This document shows positions 7,024 through 14,793 of a DNA stretch of 18,191 nt, piece after piece. How positions within the stretch are numbered: the first letter of the stretch is position 1; each line of letters opens with the position of its first letter. Made by a program: the position numbers and the translations under genes. This DNA comes from Gammaproteobacteria bacterium. GTDB taxonomy: Bacteria; Pseudomonadota; Gammaproteobacteria; UBA9214. The notes below the pieces were generated by a model, which saw nothing but the letters and a program-made list of their open reading frames with translations, searched no databases and was not told the origin of the DNA. The stretch lies in the NCBI GenBank assembly GCA_029864225.1, contig JAOTTU010000022.1, positions 1 to 18,191 on the forward strand. The letters run 5' to 3'.

Positions 7024-7620
7024 ATGAAACAACTGCTTGGAATTTTTCTGACCGCGATGCTTGGACTGGTACCGGCAACCGCTTGGTCTACTGAAAACCA
7101 CACAAAAGGAGCCGGCATGGTTACTGTACACATGGACACAAGCAAGGGACTCGTCACACTGGAACTCGACGCGGACAAGGCGCCGCAGACTGTCGGAAAC
7201 TTTGTCGAGTATGCAAAGGCAGGTTTCTTTGATGGCACCATCTTTCACCGTGTGATTCCCGGTTTCATGATCCAGGGCGGCGGCTTCGATGCCGACATGA
7301 AGCAGAAATCGACCCGTGCACCGATCAAGAACGAGGCCAATAACGGACTCAAGAACGTGACCGGTTCGATTGCCATGGCGCGCACCAGCGACCCGCATTC
7401 CGCTACGGCCCAGTTCTTCATCAACGTCAAGGACAACAGCTTCCTGGACCACACGGCCCCGACTCCCCAGGGCTGGGGTTACTGCGTATTCGGCAAGGTC
7501 GTTGATGGCATGGATGTGATGAATGCCATCGAGGGCGTCACGACGGGCAACCGGGGCGGACACCAGGATGTGCCGGTTGAAGCCGTGATCATCAATTCGG
7601 TCAAGATCATAGAAGGATAG
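7024..7620 (+). CDS. ppiB: cyclophilin-type peptidyl-prolyl cis-trans isomerase with N-terminal signal peptide
   Basis: Catalyses cis-trans isomerisation of X-Pro bonds during protein folding. The 198-residue product begins with Lys then a hydrophobic run (about residues 4-21) ending PATAWS, a plausible Sec signal peptide. The cyclophilin core starts near residue 32. The active-site segments FHRVIPGFMIQGGGF, KNEANNGL, ARTSDPHSATAQFFIN and GWGYCVFGKVVDGMDV are all present, and the core is closest to cytoplasmic PpiB. The ATG at 7024 has GGAG 7 bases upstream. A second in-frame ATG at 7117, where E. coli PpiB begins, has an even better ribosome-binding site, so two products are possible. It is followed after 16 bases by lpxH, as in Pseudomonas. 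Confidence 0.95.
   Translation: MKQLLGIFLTAMLGLVPATAWSTENHTKGAGMVTVHMDTSKGLVTLELDADKAPQTVGNFVEYAKAGFFDGTIFHRVIPGFMIQGGGFDADMKQKSTRAPIKNEANNGLKNVTGSIAMARTSDPHSATAQFFINVKDNSFLDHTAPTPQGWGYCVFGKVVDGMDVMNAIEGVTTGNRGGHQDVPVEAVIINSVKIIEG
7104..7119 (+). promoter_or_regulatory. internal Shine-Dalgarno and second start codon in ppiB
   Basis: AAAAGGAG (7104-7111) is followed by five bases and an in-frame ATG (7117-7119). A product from here would be 167 residues, begin MVTVHMDTSKG and lack the signal peptide. This start aligns with the E. coli PpiB N-terminus as I recall it (MVTFHTNHGD). Confidence 0.55.
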
Positions 7621-7636
7621 CCTGCGTTCCGCTCGC

Positions 7637-8365
7637 ATGGCGTGCACCCTGTTCATCTCCGACCTGCACCTGGACCCGCAGCGCCCTGAGATCACCCGGC
7701 TGTTTCTCGACTTTCTTGAGCAGCGCGGCCGCTCTGCAGAGCGCCTGTATATCCTCGGTGACCTGTTCGAGGCCTGGGTCGGCGATGATGACGACAGTAC
7801 ACTGGCTGGCGCCGTATGCACGGGTCTCGGGGATTGTGCCCGATCTGGTACGGCCGTTTATATCATGCACGGGAACCGGGACTTTCTTCTGGGCAAGGTC
7901 TTTACCGCGACATGTGGCTGCACCCTGCTCACCGATCCGTCTGCCATCGACCTGTACGGGCAGGCCACCCTGCTGATGCACGGTGACCTGTTGTGCACCG
8001 ACGACACGGAATACCAGGCCTTTCGAGCTATGGTCAGGGAGTCTCAGTGGCAGCAGGCCTTCCTGGCCAAACCGCTGGCAGAACGCCGTCAGATCGCCAT
8101 GCAGTTGCGGGAGACCAGCATCGAGAGGACCCAGGGCAAGCCGGAGTCGATCATGGATGTCAACCAGCAGAGCGTGGTTGACACCATGGAGCGGCATGCC
8201 GTGCAGAGGCTGATCCACGGTCACACCCATCGCCCCGCGGTCCATGATCTGACAGTCAACGGCAAGCCGGCCCAGCGCCTGGTGCTCGGGGACTGGTATG
8301 AACAGGGCAGCGTCCTCGAATGCACCCCGGCAGGCTGCCAGCTGCAGTCACTCGGGATGCCCTAG
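7637..8365 (+). CDS. lpxH: UDP-2,3-diacylglucosamine diphosphatase LpxH
   Basis: LpxH hydrolyses UDP-2,3-diacylglucosamine to lipid X in the lipid A pathway, at the inner membrane surface. The 242-residue protein is a calcineurin-like metallophosphoesterase with all metal-binding motifs: SDLHLD (D9, H11), GDLFEAWVGDDD (D42), GNRDFL (N80), MHGD (H115) and HGHTHRP (H195, H197). Length and motif spacing match E. coli LpxH closely. The start 16 bases after the ppiB stop implies one operon; the ribosome-binding site is weak, so translation may be coupled. Its presence indicates a Gram-negative cell with lipid A made by the LpxH branch, typical of beta- and gammaproteobacteria. Confidence 0.97.
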   Translation: MACTLFISDLHLDPQRPEITRLFLDFLEQRGRSAERLYILGDLFEAWVGDDDDSTLAGAVCTGLGDCARSGTAVYIMHGNRDFLLGKVFTATCGCTLLTDPSAIDLYGQATLLMHGDLLCTDDTEYQAFRAMVRESQWQQAFLAKPLAERRQIAMQLRETSIERTQGKPESIMDVNQQSVVDTMERHAVQRLIHGHTHRPAVHDLTVNGKPAQRLVLGDWYEQGSVLECTPAGCQLQSLGMP

Positions 8366-8396
8366 ACCCAGCGAGCAGCACTGGCAAGCCTCCGGC

Positions 8397-8430
8397 AGGC
8401 GGAACAGGTCGCGTGTCACCTGTTCGGCCT
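8397..8430. repeat. long inverted repeat between convergent lpxH and the DUF455 gene
   Basis: AGGC-g-GAACAGGT and ACCTGTTC-g-GCCT form 12 pairs with a single G-G mismatch and an 8-base loop. It lies in the 85-base gap between two converging genes, where a bidirectional terminator is expected. There is no T tract on either side, so it may act as an mRNA 3'-end stabilising hairpin or a Rho-dependent termination aid. Confidence 0.5.
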
Positions 8431-8450
8431 CACGGCAATCCTCGAGCCGG

Positions 8451-9260
8451 TCATTTTCCATCCATCATCATCTCGCGCAGCAGTTCCAGTTCATCAGAGT
8501 CAAAACCGGCCAGCTGTCTTGCCGGGTAATTCAGCGGCCGTCTTAACCGCCCCTGCATATATTCATCCAGCAGCTTGCGGAAGGTTTGCAGGGGATCCAG
8601 TTCACGTTGCCGGCACAGGTAGCGGAACCAGCGCGAGCCGATTTCGACGTGACCGATCTCATCGCGGAAAATGATCTCCAGCACCCGCGCACTGTCCGCG
8701 TCCCCCGCCCGCAGCAGGCGTTCGATCATCGCCGGCGTAACATCCAGCCCGCGCGCCTCCAGCACCCGCGGCACCAGCGCCATGCGCACCAGGACATCAT
8801 GGCCTGTCCGGCAGGCCATATCCCAGAGGCCGTTATGTGCCGGGTAATCGCCATAATCATGGCCCAGTGAGCGCAGGCGCTCTCTCAGCAGCCGGAAATG
8901 CTGCGCCTCTTCATCGGCGACCCGTACCCAGTCGTTGTAGTAGGCCTGGGGCAGGCTGCGAAACCGGTAAACCGCATCCCAGGCGAGGTTGATGGCATTG
9001 AACTCGATATGGGCCAGCGCATGCAGCAGGGCCGCCCTGCCCGCCTCGCTCGACAACTTGCGCGAGACCACCCGGGAAGGATGCACCAGGTCGGGGTGCT
9101 CCGGTCGGCCCGGTACGCCAATCACCTCCGGGCCCGCGTCCCCGACCGTCCCCAGTGCCCCCGCACGCCATGCCTGTGCCGTGGTCCGGGTCAAGGCCAG
9201 CTTGGCATCCGGGTCGCAGGCATCGATACACGCCCGTGCACGCGCATACAGACTAGTCAC
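8451..9260 (-). CDS. DUF455 family ferritin-like protein
   Basis: A 269-residue protein that I recognise as DUF455/COG2833, a ferritin-like helical family of unknown function. Candidate diiron-type ligands occur in the expected pattern of helix motifs: E86 in HALAHIEFNAI, E117/E118 and H121 in ADEEAQHF, E169 in VLEARGLD, and E201, H204 and E206 in RDEIGHVEIG. No signal peptide or membrane segment is seen, so it is probably cytoplasmic. The start is GTG at 9260 with AAGGG five bases upstream. It lies 92 bases after metZ on the same strand and may be co-transcribed with it; it converges on lpxH. The substrate is unknown and I assign no reaction. Confidence 0.85.
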   Translation of the reverse strand: MTSLYARARACIDACDPDAKLALTRTTAQAWRAGALGTVGDAGPEVIGVPGRPEHPDLVHPSRVVSRKLSSEAGRAALLHALAHIEFNAINLAWDAVYRFRSLPQAYYNDWVRVADEEAQHFRLLRERLRSLGHDYGDYPAHNGLWDMACRTGHDVLVRMALVPRVLEARGLDVTPAMIERLLRAGDADSARVLEIIFRDEIGHVEIGSRWFRYLCRQRELDPLQTFRKLLDEYMQGRLRRPLNYPARQLAGFDSDELELLREMMMDGK

Positions 9261-9352
9261 TGACCCTTCATCCGCTGCGCGGGCGGCCAGCGCTGGCTAC
9301 TGGCAGCGGCCGACTTTCAGTGCGGGCTCCCCGCCAGACCCTGCCATGGATG

Positions 9353-10540
9353 TTAGAGTGCCGCAAAACCCCGTGCCAGGTCCGCCTTCAGGTCGTCCAC
9401 GGACTCCAGCCCCACGGCGAGGCGGATCAGGCCGTCGCCAATGCCTGACTCTGCACGCTGCTCCGGGGTCAGGCGTCCGTGGGTGGTCGTCGCCGGGTGC
9501 GTGATGGTGCTCTTGGTGTCGCCCAGATTCGCGGTAATCGAGAAGATGGCGGTCGCATCGATCAGCTTCCAGGCATCGGCCTTGCCGCCTTTGACATCAA
9601 AGGAAACAATGCCGCCGGAACCCTGCTGCTGTGTGGCGGCCAGTTGGTGTTGCGGGTGGGACTCGAGACCGGGATAGTAGACACGTTCGACCTCCGCCTG
9701 CGCCTCCAGCCACAGTGCCAGCGTCAGCGCACGCTCGCAGTGCGCCTGCATGCGCACACTCAGCGTCTCCAGCCCCTTGAGAAACACCCAGGCATTGAAC
9801 GGGCTCATGCTCGGTCCTGCCGTGCGCAGGAAGCCATAGATATCCTTGCCGACGCGTTCCTCATCGCCGATAACCGCACCGCCGATGCAGCGTCCCTGGC
9901 CATCCAGGTACTTGGTCGCCGAGTGAATGATGATGTCCGCACCCAGCTTCAGTGGTTGCTGCAATGCCGGTGTACAGAAGCAATTATCCACTACCAGCAG
10001 GCAGCCCCTGTCATGGGCCAGTTGCGCGAGTTGCGCAATATCGGCCACTTCAGTCAGCGGGTTGGAGGGTGTCTCGAGAAACAGCAGCCGGGTCGTGTCA
10101 CGCACGGCATTGCTCCATGCATCCGGATCAGTGAGCGCTACAAAGCTGGTATCGATACCGAACTTCGCCAGGTAGGTGGTGAACAGCACGGTCGTTGTAC
10201 CGAATATACTGCGCGATGACACGATGTGGTCCCCTGCCTTGAGCAGGCCCGCGCAGGTCGCCAGTATGGCGGCCATGCCGGAGGCCGTGGCGACACAGCG
10301 TTCTCCGCCCTCCAGCGAGGCCAGGCGCTGCTCAAAGGTGCGCACCGTCGGATTGGTAAAGCGGGAATAGATGTTGCCGGGCTGATCACCGGAGAAACGC
10401 GCTGCGGCCTCGGCGGCATTGGCGAATACATAACTGGAGGTCGGAAATATCGGCTCGGAATGCTCGCCTTCAGCGGTGCGTTGCTGGCCTGCGCGAATTG
10501 CCCTGGTTTCAAAGGCAAGTTCGTCATCATCTATAGGCAT
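9353..10540 (-). CDS. metZ: O-succinylhomoserine sulfhydrylase
   Basis: A PLP enzyme of the Cys/Met metabolism family that makes homocysteine directly from O-succinylhomoserine and sulfide, bypassing cystathionine. The product has 395 residues. The PLP lysine is K210 in the signature IHSATKYLDGQG. Other family segments are YSRFTNPTVRTFEQRLASLEG and the C-terminal GLIRLAVGLESVDDL. The start at 10540 is chosen because GGAG lies 8 bases upstream and the family N-terminus follows; the frame is open back to 10633 but that extension crosses a terminator and the leader RNA. Family members can be hard to separate (MetZ, MetB, MetY); position next to purF as in Pseudomonas favours MetZ. Expression is probably controlled by the SAM-II-like leader. 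Confidence 0.92.
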   Translation of the reverse strand: MPIDDDELAFETRAIRAGQQRTAEGEHSEPIFPTSSYVFANAAEAAARFSGDQPGNIYSRFTNPTVRTFEQRLASLEGGERCVATASGMAAILATCAGLLKAGDHIVSSRSIFGTTTVLFTTYLAKFGIDTSFVALTDPDAWSNAVRDTTRLLFLETPSNPLTEVADIAQLAQLAHDRGCLLVVDNCFCTPALQQPLKLGADIIIHSATKYLDGQGRCIGGAVIGDEERVGKDIYGFLRTAGPSMSPFNAWVFLKGLETLSVRMQAHCERALTLALWLEAQAEVERVYYPGLESHPQHQLAATQQQGSGGIVSFDVKGGKADAWKLIDATAIFSITANLGDTKSTITHPATTTHGRLTPEQRAESGIGDGLIRLAVGLESVDDLKADLARGFAAL

Positions 10541-10593
10541 GTCGAGTCTCCAGGTTGTCTCGGTTACCGGGCCTTTTATGCCATACCGGGGAC

Positions 10594-10627
10594 AAAAAAA
10601 ACCCGCTTGCAACAATGCGAAAGCAGG
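10594..10627 (-). terminator. intrinsic terminator / attenuator in the metZ leader
   Basis: On the minus strand CCTGCTT (10627-10621) pairs with AAGCGGG (10608-10602), seven pairs including one G-U, with a 12-base loop, followed directly by eight T residues (10601-10594). It lies 53 bases before the metZ start codon and two bases after the riboswitch-like element. It could also end purF transcripts. Confidence 0.75.
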
Positions 10628-10629
10628 AG

Positions 10630-10687
10630 CCATCGCTTTAGCTGTATTTGGTATAGCGCCCGCAAGCTGAAATCAAATCGGCGCCGC
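10630..10687 (-). promoter_or_regulatory. SAM-II-like riboswitch upstream of metZ
   Basis: On the minus strand P1 is GCGCC (10684-10680) with GGCGC (10660-10656). The 19-base loop begins GATTTG and ends GCTTGCG, and the 3' segment reads CCAAATACAGCTAAAGCG. The conserved SAM-II blocks as I remember them, GAUUUg, gcUUGC and GCUAAAg, occur in order and at the right distances. The pseudoknot is only partly convincing: GCUU of the loop can pair with AAGC after GCUA. The terminator follows at once and the next gene is metZ, a known target class. SAM-II is mainly known from alphaproteobacteria. Confidence 0.62.
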
Positions 10688-10695
10688 TGTCAAAC

Positions 10696-10724
10696 AGACT
10701 AGTAGAGCTGTTATACCCTGTCAA
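10696..10724 (-). promoter_or_regulatory. probable metZ promoter
   Basis: The minus strand reads a perfect -35 TTGACA (10724-10719), 17 bases, then TAGTCT (10701-10696), 12 bases after the purF stop. Predicted initiation near 10688-10690 would place the 5' end just before P1 of the riboswitch-like element, which supports both calls. Confidence 0.5.
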
Positions 10725-10736
10725 CAGCTGCAGAGA

Positions 10737-12248
10737 TCAGGCCGTATTATGCAGATCCATACCTTCATTTTCGCTATCACGGCGGTTTTTCTTGGCAGCG
10801 TCATTGCGGATTAACTGAAGGTCGTGGAGATAATCACTGCCGATATCGCCGGTGACGTATTCCCCGGTAAATACCGATGCATCGAAGCGTTCGATCGTTG
10901 AACTGCCCTTCTTGACGGCATCGATCAGGTCTTCCAGATCCTGATACACAAGCCAGTCCGCACCGATGGCCTCGCATACCGCCTGCTCGCTGCGCCCGTG
11001 CGCAATCAGTTCGTTGCCCGTGGGCATGTCGATCCCGTAGACATTGGGATAGCGGACCGGCGGTGCCGCCGAGGCGAAATAGACCTTCTTCGCACCCGCG
11101 TCGCGTGCCATCTGGATGATCTGCGATGATGTCGTCCCGCGGACAATCGAATCGTCGACCAGCAATACGTTCTTGCCCCTGAACTCCAGGTCAATTGCAT
11201 TGAGCTTCTGACGGACCGATTTCTTGCGCTGCTGCTGGCCCGGCATGATGAAGGTCCGACCGATATAGCGGTTCTTGATGAAGCCCTCGCGGTAGACAAG
11301 CCCGAGTTTGTTGGCCAGTTGCAGGGCTGAAGTACGGCTGGTATCCGGGATCGGGATGACTACGTCGATGTCGTGGTCCGGACGCACCCTCTGGATTTTC
11401 ATGGCGAGCCTCTCGCCCATTCTCAATCGCGCCTTGTAGACCGAGACCTTGTCGATCATGGAATCCGGCCGGGCCAGATAAACGAATTCGAAAATACAGG
11501 GTGAGTTGACGGGATGCTCCGCGCACTGGCGGGTATGGATATCCCCGGCCAGGCCCATGAAGACGGCCTCCCCGGGCGCGATGTCATCGATCAGTTCAAA
11601 ACCCACCACATCCAGGGCCACGCTCTCTGAGGCCGCCATGTACTCGGTCCCCTGTGGGGTCTCACGCTTGCCGTAGACCAGCGGTCGAATACCGTGGGGA
11701 TCACGAAACGCAAGTATACCGAAGCCCGTGATCAGCGCGACCGCCGCATAGGCCCCCTTGCAGCGTTTGTGTACACCCGCGACTGCATCGAAAATATCAT
11801 CCACATCGAGACGCAGCTTGCCCTGCCGTTGCAGCTCATGGGCCAGGACATTCAGCAGCACCTCGGAATCGGAGTCGGTGTTGATCTGGCGCAGGTCTTC
11901 CTGGAACAGTTCCTGCTTCAGCTTGTTGGCATTGGTCAGGTTGCCGTTATGGGCCAGACTGATGCCGTAGGGGGAATTGACATAGAATGGCTGCGCCTCG
12001 GCCGAGCTCTCGCAGCCGGCAGTTGGATAGCGCACATGGCCGATGCCCATATTGCCGTACAGGCGCAGCATGTGGCGGGTGTGGAAGACATCCCGTACCA
12101 GTCCGTTATCCTTGCGCAGGTGCAGGCGACCGTCCTCGCAGGTCATGATGCCAGCTGCGTCCTGGCCGCGATGTTGCAGGACAGTCAGTCCGTCGTAGAT
12201 CGCCTGGTTAACCTGGCTACGGGCAGCAATGCCGATGATGCCGCACAT
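10737..12248 (-). CDS. purF: amidophosphoribosyltransferase
   Basis: PurF makes 5-phosphoribosylamine from PRPP and glutamine, the first committed step of purine synthesis. The protein has 503 residues, the E. coli size. C2 (MCGIIGI) is the glutamine amidotransferase nucleophile after removal of Met1. The N-terminal Ntn domain includes LQHRGQDAAG, GHVRYPTAG and LAHNGNLTN. The C-terminal phosphoribosyltransferase domain carries the PRPP-binding motif VLLVDDSIVRGTT at 361-373. A GAGG lies a few bases before the ATG. It follows cvpA by 35 bases, the conserved cvpA-purF arrangement, and is the last gene of the biosynthetic run. Confidence 0.98.
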   Translation of the reverse strand: MCGIIGIAARSQVNQAIYDGLTVLQHRGQDAAGIMTCEDGRLHLRKDNGLVRDVFHTRHMLRLYGNMGIGHVRYPTAGCESSAEAQPFYVNSPYGISLAHNGNLTNANKLKQELFQEDLRQINTDSDSEVLLNVLAHELQRQGKLRLDVDDIFDAVAGVHKRCKGAYAAVALITGFGILAFRDPHGIRPLVYGKRETPQGTEYMAASESVALDVVGFELIDDIAPGEAVFMGLAGDIHTRQCAEHPVNSPCIFEFVYLARPDSMIDKVSVYKARLRMGERLAMKIQRVRPDHDIDVVIPIPDTSRTSALQLANKLGLVYREGFIKNRYIGRTFIMPGQQQRKKSVRQKLNAIDLEFRGKNVLLVDDSIVRGTTSSQIIQMARDAGAKKVYFASAAPPVRYPNVYGIDMPTGNELIAHGRSEQAVCEAIGADWLVYQDLEDLIDAVKKGSSTIERFDASVFTGEYVTGDIGSDYLHDLQLIRNDAAKKNRRDSENEGMDLHNTA

Positions 12249-12283
12249 AAATGACCCTCATTTGACCCGCGACTATGCGTCGA

Positions 12284-12775
12284 TCAGGCGTAGGATATGT
12301 CGTCCAGCATCCCTTCCGGAATGATGTCATGAATCCAGATGGCGAATTCCTGAAAATAATCGAGTAACCGGGATTCCTGCCACCAGGAGTCCTGGGGCAA
12401 GGACGTCAGACCGGCCAGCAGCACCAGTACGGCGACGATGACCGCCCCGCGCGCCACCCCGAAGACCACACCCAGCATGCGATCGGTACTCGTCAGGCCG
12501 GTCTTGGCCACGAGTTTTCCGGCCAGGTAATTCACCAGCGCACCGAGCAGCAACACGCTGATAAAGAGAATGCTGAAGGCCGCGATTTTCTGGATCGAGG
12601 GCTCTGATAACCACTGTGACAGCACCGCAGCCAGGTCCTCATGAAACACCATGGCGACCCAGAAGGCTACGAGCCAGGATGCAAGTGCCAGTGCCTCCTT
12701 CACAAAGCCACGGAAGAGGCTCAAAACCGCTGATAGAATAATCAGCGCAATGATTACAATATCGATCCAGGCCAT
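12284..12775 (-). CDS. cvpA: CvpA family inner-membrane protein
   Basis: A 163-residue membrane protein with four predicted hydrophobic segments, at roughly residues 5-22, 27-44, 66-88 and 104-124. The N-terminal block WIDIVIIALIILSAVLSLFRGFVKEALAL and the later LVNYLAGKLV..TGLTSTDRMLGVVFG..RG are typical of the colicin V production protein family. In E. coli CvpA was named for a role in colicin V production and affects envelope stress tolerance; its molecular activity is not settled. It sits directly upstream of purF, as in most gammaproteobacteria, and 116 bases after dedD, with an AT-rich stretch between that may hold a promoter. Confidence 0.95.
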   Translation of the reverse strand: MAWIDIVIIALIILSAVLSLFRGFVKEALALASWLVAFWVAMVFHEDLAAVLSQWLSEPSIQKIAAFSILFISVLLLGALVNYLAGKLVAKTGLTSTDRMLGVVFGVARGAVIVAVLVLLAGLTSLPQDSWWQESRLLDYFQEFAIWIHDIIPEGMLDDISYA

Positions 12776-12807
12776 CGCTGCAGTTCCTCGAGATAACCGG
12801 GCCTCAA

Positions 12808-12846
12808 CGACTTAGCCCATTGACTTTAAATAAAATATAACAGATC
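12808..12846 (-). promoter_or_regulatory. AT-rich segment upstream of cvpA, possible promoter
   Basis: The gap between dedD and cvpA contains a conspicuously AT-rich stretch in an otherwise GC-rich region, with the -10-like hexamers TATATT and TATTTT on the minus strand. I found no good -35 at the right distance. A short GCCC/GGGC hairpin lies just after the dedD stop but has no T tract. Confidence 0.25.
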
Positions 12847-12891
12847 GTGATCTTATCAGATAGGCGATTGTCCCCGCCATGCCCATTCGGG

Positions 12892-13473
12892 CTAACCGTC
12901 ACCCTGCACTACCAGGCCCTTGAGCTGCTGTTCCCTGATCAGGCGTTGATGCAGTTTTTCCGCCGCAGCACGATCATCCAGGGGACCGACCAGCACACGG
13001 TAAGTGGTGTTCCCGCTTGCGGTCTTCTTATCCTGGAGAAAGACCGGGAAACCGGCGCGGCGCAAGCGGTCCCGGAGGCCTCCGGCATTGGGCTGCAGGC
13101 TGAAACTGCCCACCTGGATCACCCATGCATCAGCCGGGACAACAGTCGCGGCTGCCGGCGCGGGAGCGGGTGCCATTGGTTCCGGGACCACGGCCGGCGG
13201 TTCCGGCACGCTCTGGTCGGCAACGGATTCAGGTGCATCGGCCTGCTCAGCGACCGGTTCGACAATGGCAGGCAGCTGCTGCGGTGACGGCCCGGAATCA
13301 GACAGCGGCAATTCGATCTCCGCGCGGTAATCTATTTTCGGTGGCTCCGGCATGCCCTGTGTACGCGGCGACCATTCATCATCAGGGCCTTCCAGGATGA
13401 TGGGGATGAAAATAACAGCCAGGGAAATCAGGACGACGGCGCCTACCAGTCTTTGCTTGAGCTTCTGATCCAT
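12892..13473 (-). CDS. dedD: SPOR domain cell-division protein, DedD-like
   Basis: A 193-residue bitopic membrane protein. Basic residues are followed by one membrane helix at about residues 9-28, then a proline- and alanine-rich periplasmic linker to about residue 113. A C-terminal SPOR domain (about 116-193) begins AWVIQVGSFS and includes the YRVLVGPL motif. SPOR domains bind denuded glycan strands at the septum, and DedD in E. coli is a non-essential divisome protein. Position between folC and cvpA is exactly that of dedD. The linker is low complexity, so similarity there should be ignored. Confidence 0.93.
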   Translation of the reverse strand: MDQKLKQRLVGAVVLISLAVIFIPIILEGPDDEWSPRTQGMPEPPKIDYRAEIELPLSDSGPSPQQLPAIVEPVAEQADAPESVADQSVPEPPAVVPEPMAPAPAPAAATVVPADAWVIQVGSFSLQPNAGGLRDRLRRAGFPVFLQDKKTASGNTTYRVLVGPLDDRAAAEKLHQRLIREQQLKGLVVQGDG

Positions 13474-13524
13474 GCTGTTCTCGTGATAATCGCCGCCTAA
13501 CCAGGCAAGCTGTTACGGGCGTGA

Positions 13525-14793
13525 CTATACCTCACATTCGCAGGCTTCCGCCACGGTATGGAAGGAGCCACAAACGATGATCCTGTCCCCTTCCAGGGCG
13601 TTGCTGCGGGCCGCCTGGATGGCCGCTTCAACCGTGTCGCAGGGATGCAGCCTATCGGCATCGAGCCGGCCACTTATGCGCCTGCAGAGCGCCTCCGAAC
13701 TCAGTCCACGGCCGGTGTCCAGGCCGGCGGGATACCAATGATCGATCACGTCCGACAGGGCATTCGCAACGCCACCGGCATCCTTGTCATCGAGCATGCC
13801 GAGGACACAGTGCGTCTGCCCCTGGCAGGGGCGTTCGCCGAGGGCCGTGGCGAGGCATCTGGCCCCGTGTGGATTGTGGGCGACATCCAGAATCATTTCC
13901 ACCGGCCCCGGGATGACCTGAAAACGCGCCGCCAGCCGGATAGAGCTCAGCCCCTTGTTGATGGCTGCCTGGCTGACCGGGAAGCGCTGCTGCAGCAGTT
14001 CCAGCACCATGATCACACCGCAGGCATTCTCGACCTGGTGACGCCCGGGCAATGACGGAAACGGCAGCTGCCGATAACTGCGTCCGGGACCCCGCCATTG
14101 CCATGTGTGTGCGTGGAGCTCGTAGCTGAACTGTTCATTGAGACAATACCATTCTGCTCCCGTGGCGTCGGCCACCTGCCGCAGGCTGGACGGGGGGTAC
14201 TGCTCGCTGCAGACCGCCGGCCGACCGGCACGAAAGATCCCGGCCTTTTCCCGGCCGATTGCCTCGCGGTCGTTACCCAGCCAGTGCACGTGATCAATCC
14301 CGATCGCGGTGACCAGTGCGACATCGGGATCGACCACGTTGACGGCATCCAGACGGCCACCCAATCCGACCTCGAGCAGAACGATATCCAGCGTCGTCTG
14401 ACTGAAGATGTGCAGCGCTGCCAGGGTACCGAATTCGAAATACGACAGGGTCTCCTCTTCACGTCGTTCATCGACCGCCTGGAATGCAGCACACAGGGTC
14501 TCATCAACCACTTCGCTGGCATTCAGACGCACACGCTCGTTATAGTGCAGCAGATGTGGAGAGGTGTAGCTGCCGACGCGATAGCCGGCTGCCAGCAGAA
14601 TGGCCTCGAGCATTGCTACACTGGAGCCCTTGCCGTTGGTGCCGGCAACGCTGACTACGGCATGCCTGCTTTCCAGCACGTCCATGCGCGCGGCCACCCT
14701 GACGACCCGGTCAAGCCCGAGATCGATCTTCTTCGGGTGCAGGCCCTCCTGCCAGTGTAACCATTCAGGCAGTGTTGTGAATCGCGGCTTCAT
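13525..14793 (-). CDS. folC: bifunctional folylpolyglutamate synthase / dihydrofolate synthase
   Basis: FolC adds glutamate to dihydropteroate, giving dihydrofolate, and extends glutamate tails on folates, using ATP. The 422-residue length matches E. coli FolC. The Mur-ligase-type P-loop is AGTNGKGSS at about 50-58; further family segments are SYTSPHLLHYNERVRL, VGLGGRLDAVNVVDPD and the C-terminal DVAHNPHGA. The start agrees with the family N-terminus (TTLPEWLHWQEGLHPKKIDLGLDRV), although the Shine-Dalgarno is weak. It lies 135 bases after accD, a gap without a recognisable promoter or terminator, and 51 bases before dedD. Confidence 0.97.
   Translation of the reverse strand: MKPRFTTLPEWLHWQEGLHPKKIDLGLDRVVRVAARMDVLESRHAVVSVAGTNGKGSSVAMLEAILLAAGYRVGSYTSPHLLHYNERVRLNASEVVDETLCAAFQAVDERREEETLSYFEFGTLAALHIFSQTTLDIVLLEVGLGGRLDAVNVVDPDVALVTAIGIDHVHWLGNDREAIGREKAGIFRAGRPAVCSEQYPPSSLRQVADATGAEWYCLNEQFSYELHAHTWQWRGPGRSYRQLPFPSLPGRHQVENACGVIMVLELLQQRFPVSQAAINKGLSSIRLAARFQVIPGPVEMILDVAHNPHGARCLATALGERPCQGQTHCVLGMLDDKDAGGVANALSDVIDHWYPAGLDTGRGLSSEALCRRISGRLDADRLHPCDTVEAAIQAARSNALEGDRIIVCGSFHTVAEACECEV

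Noticed and set aside
5847..7094. A 415-codon plus-strand reading frame opposite cysS
   Set aside because: It is an antisense shadow of the well-supported cysS gene in GC-rich DNA, with no recognisable domain.
10541..10633. MetZ extended by 31 codons, or a leader peptide starting at 10633
   Set aside because: The region contains the terminator hairpin and T tract; the Shine-Dalgarno GGAG supports 10540. A leader peptide would lack a run of Met or Cys codons expected for ribosome-mediated attenuation.
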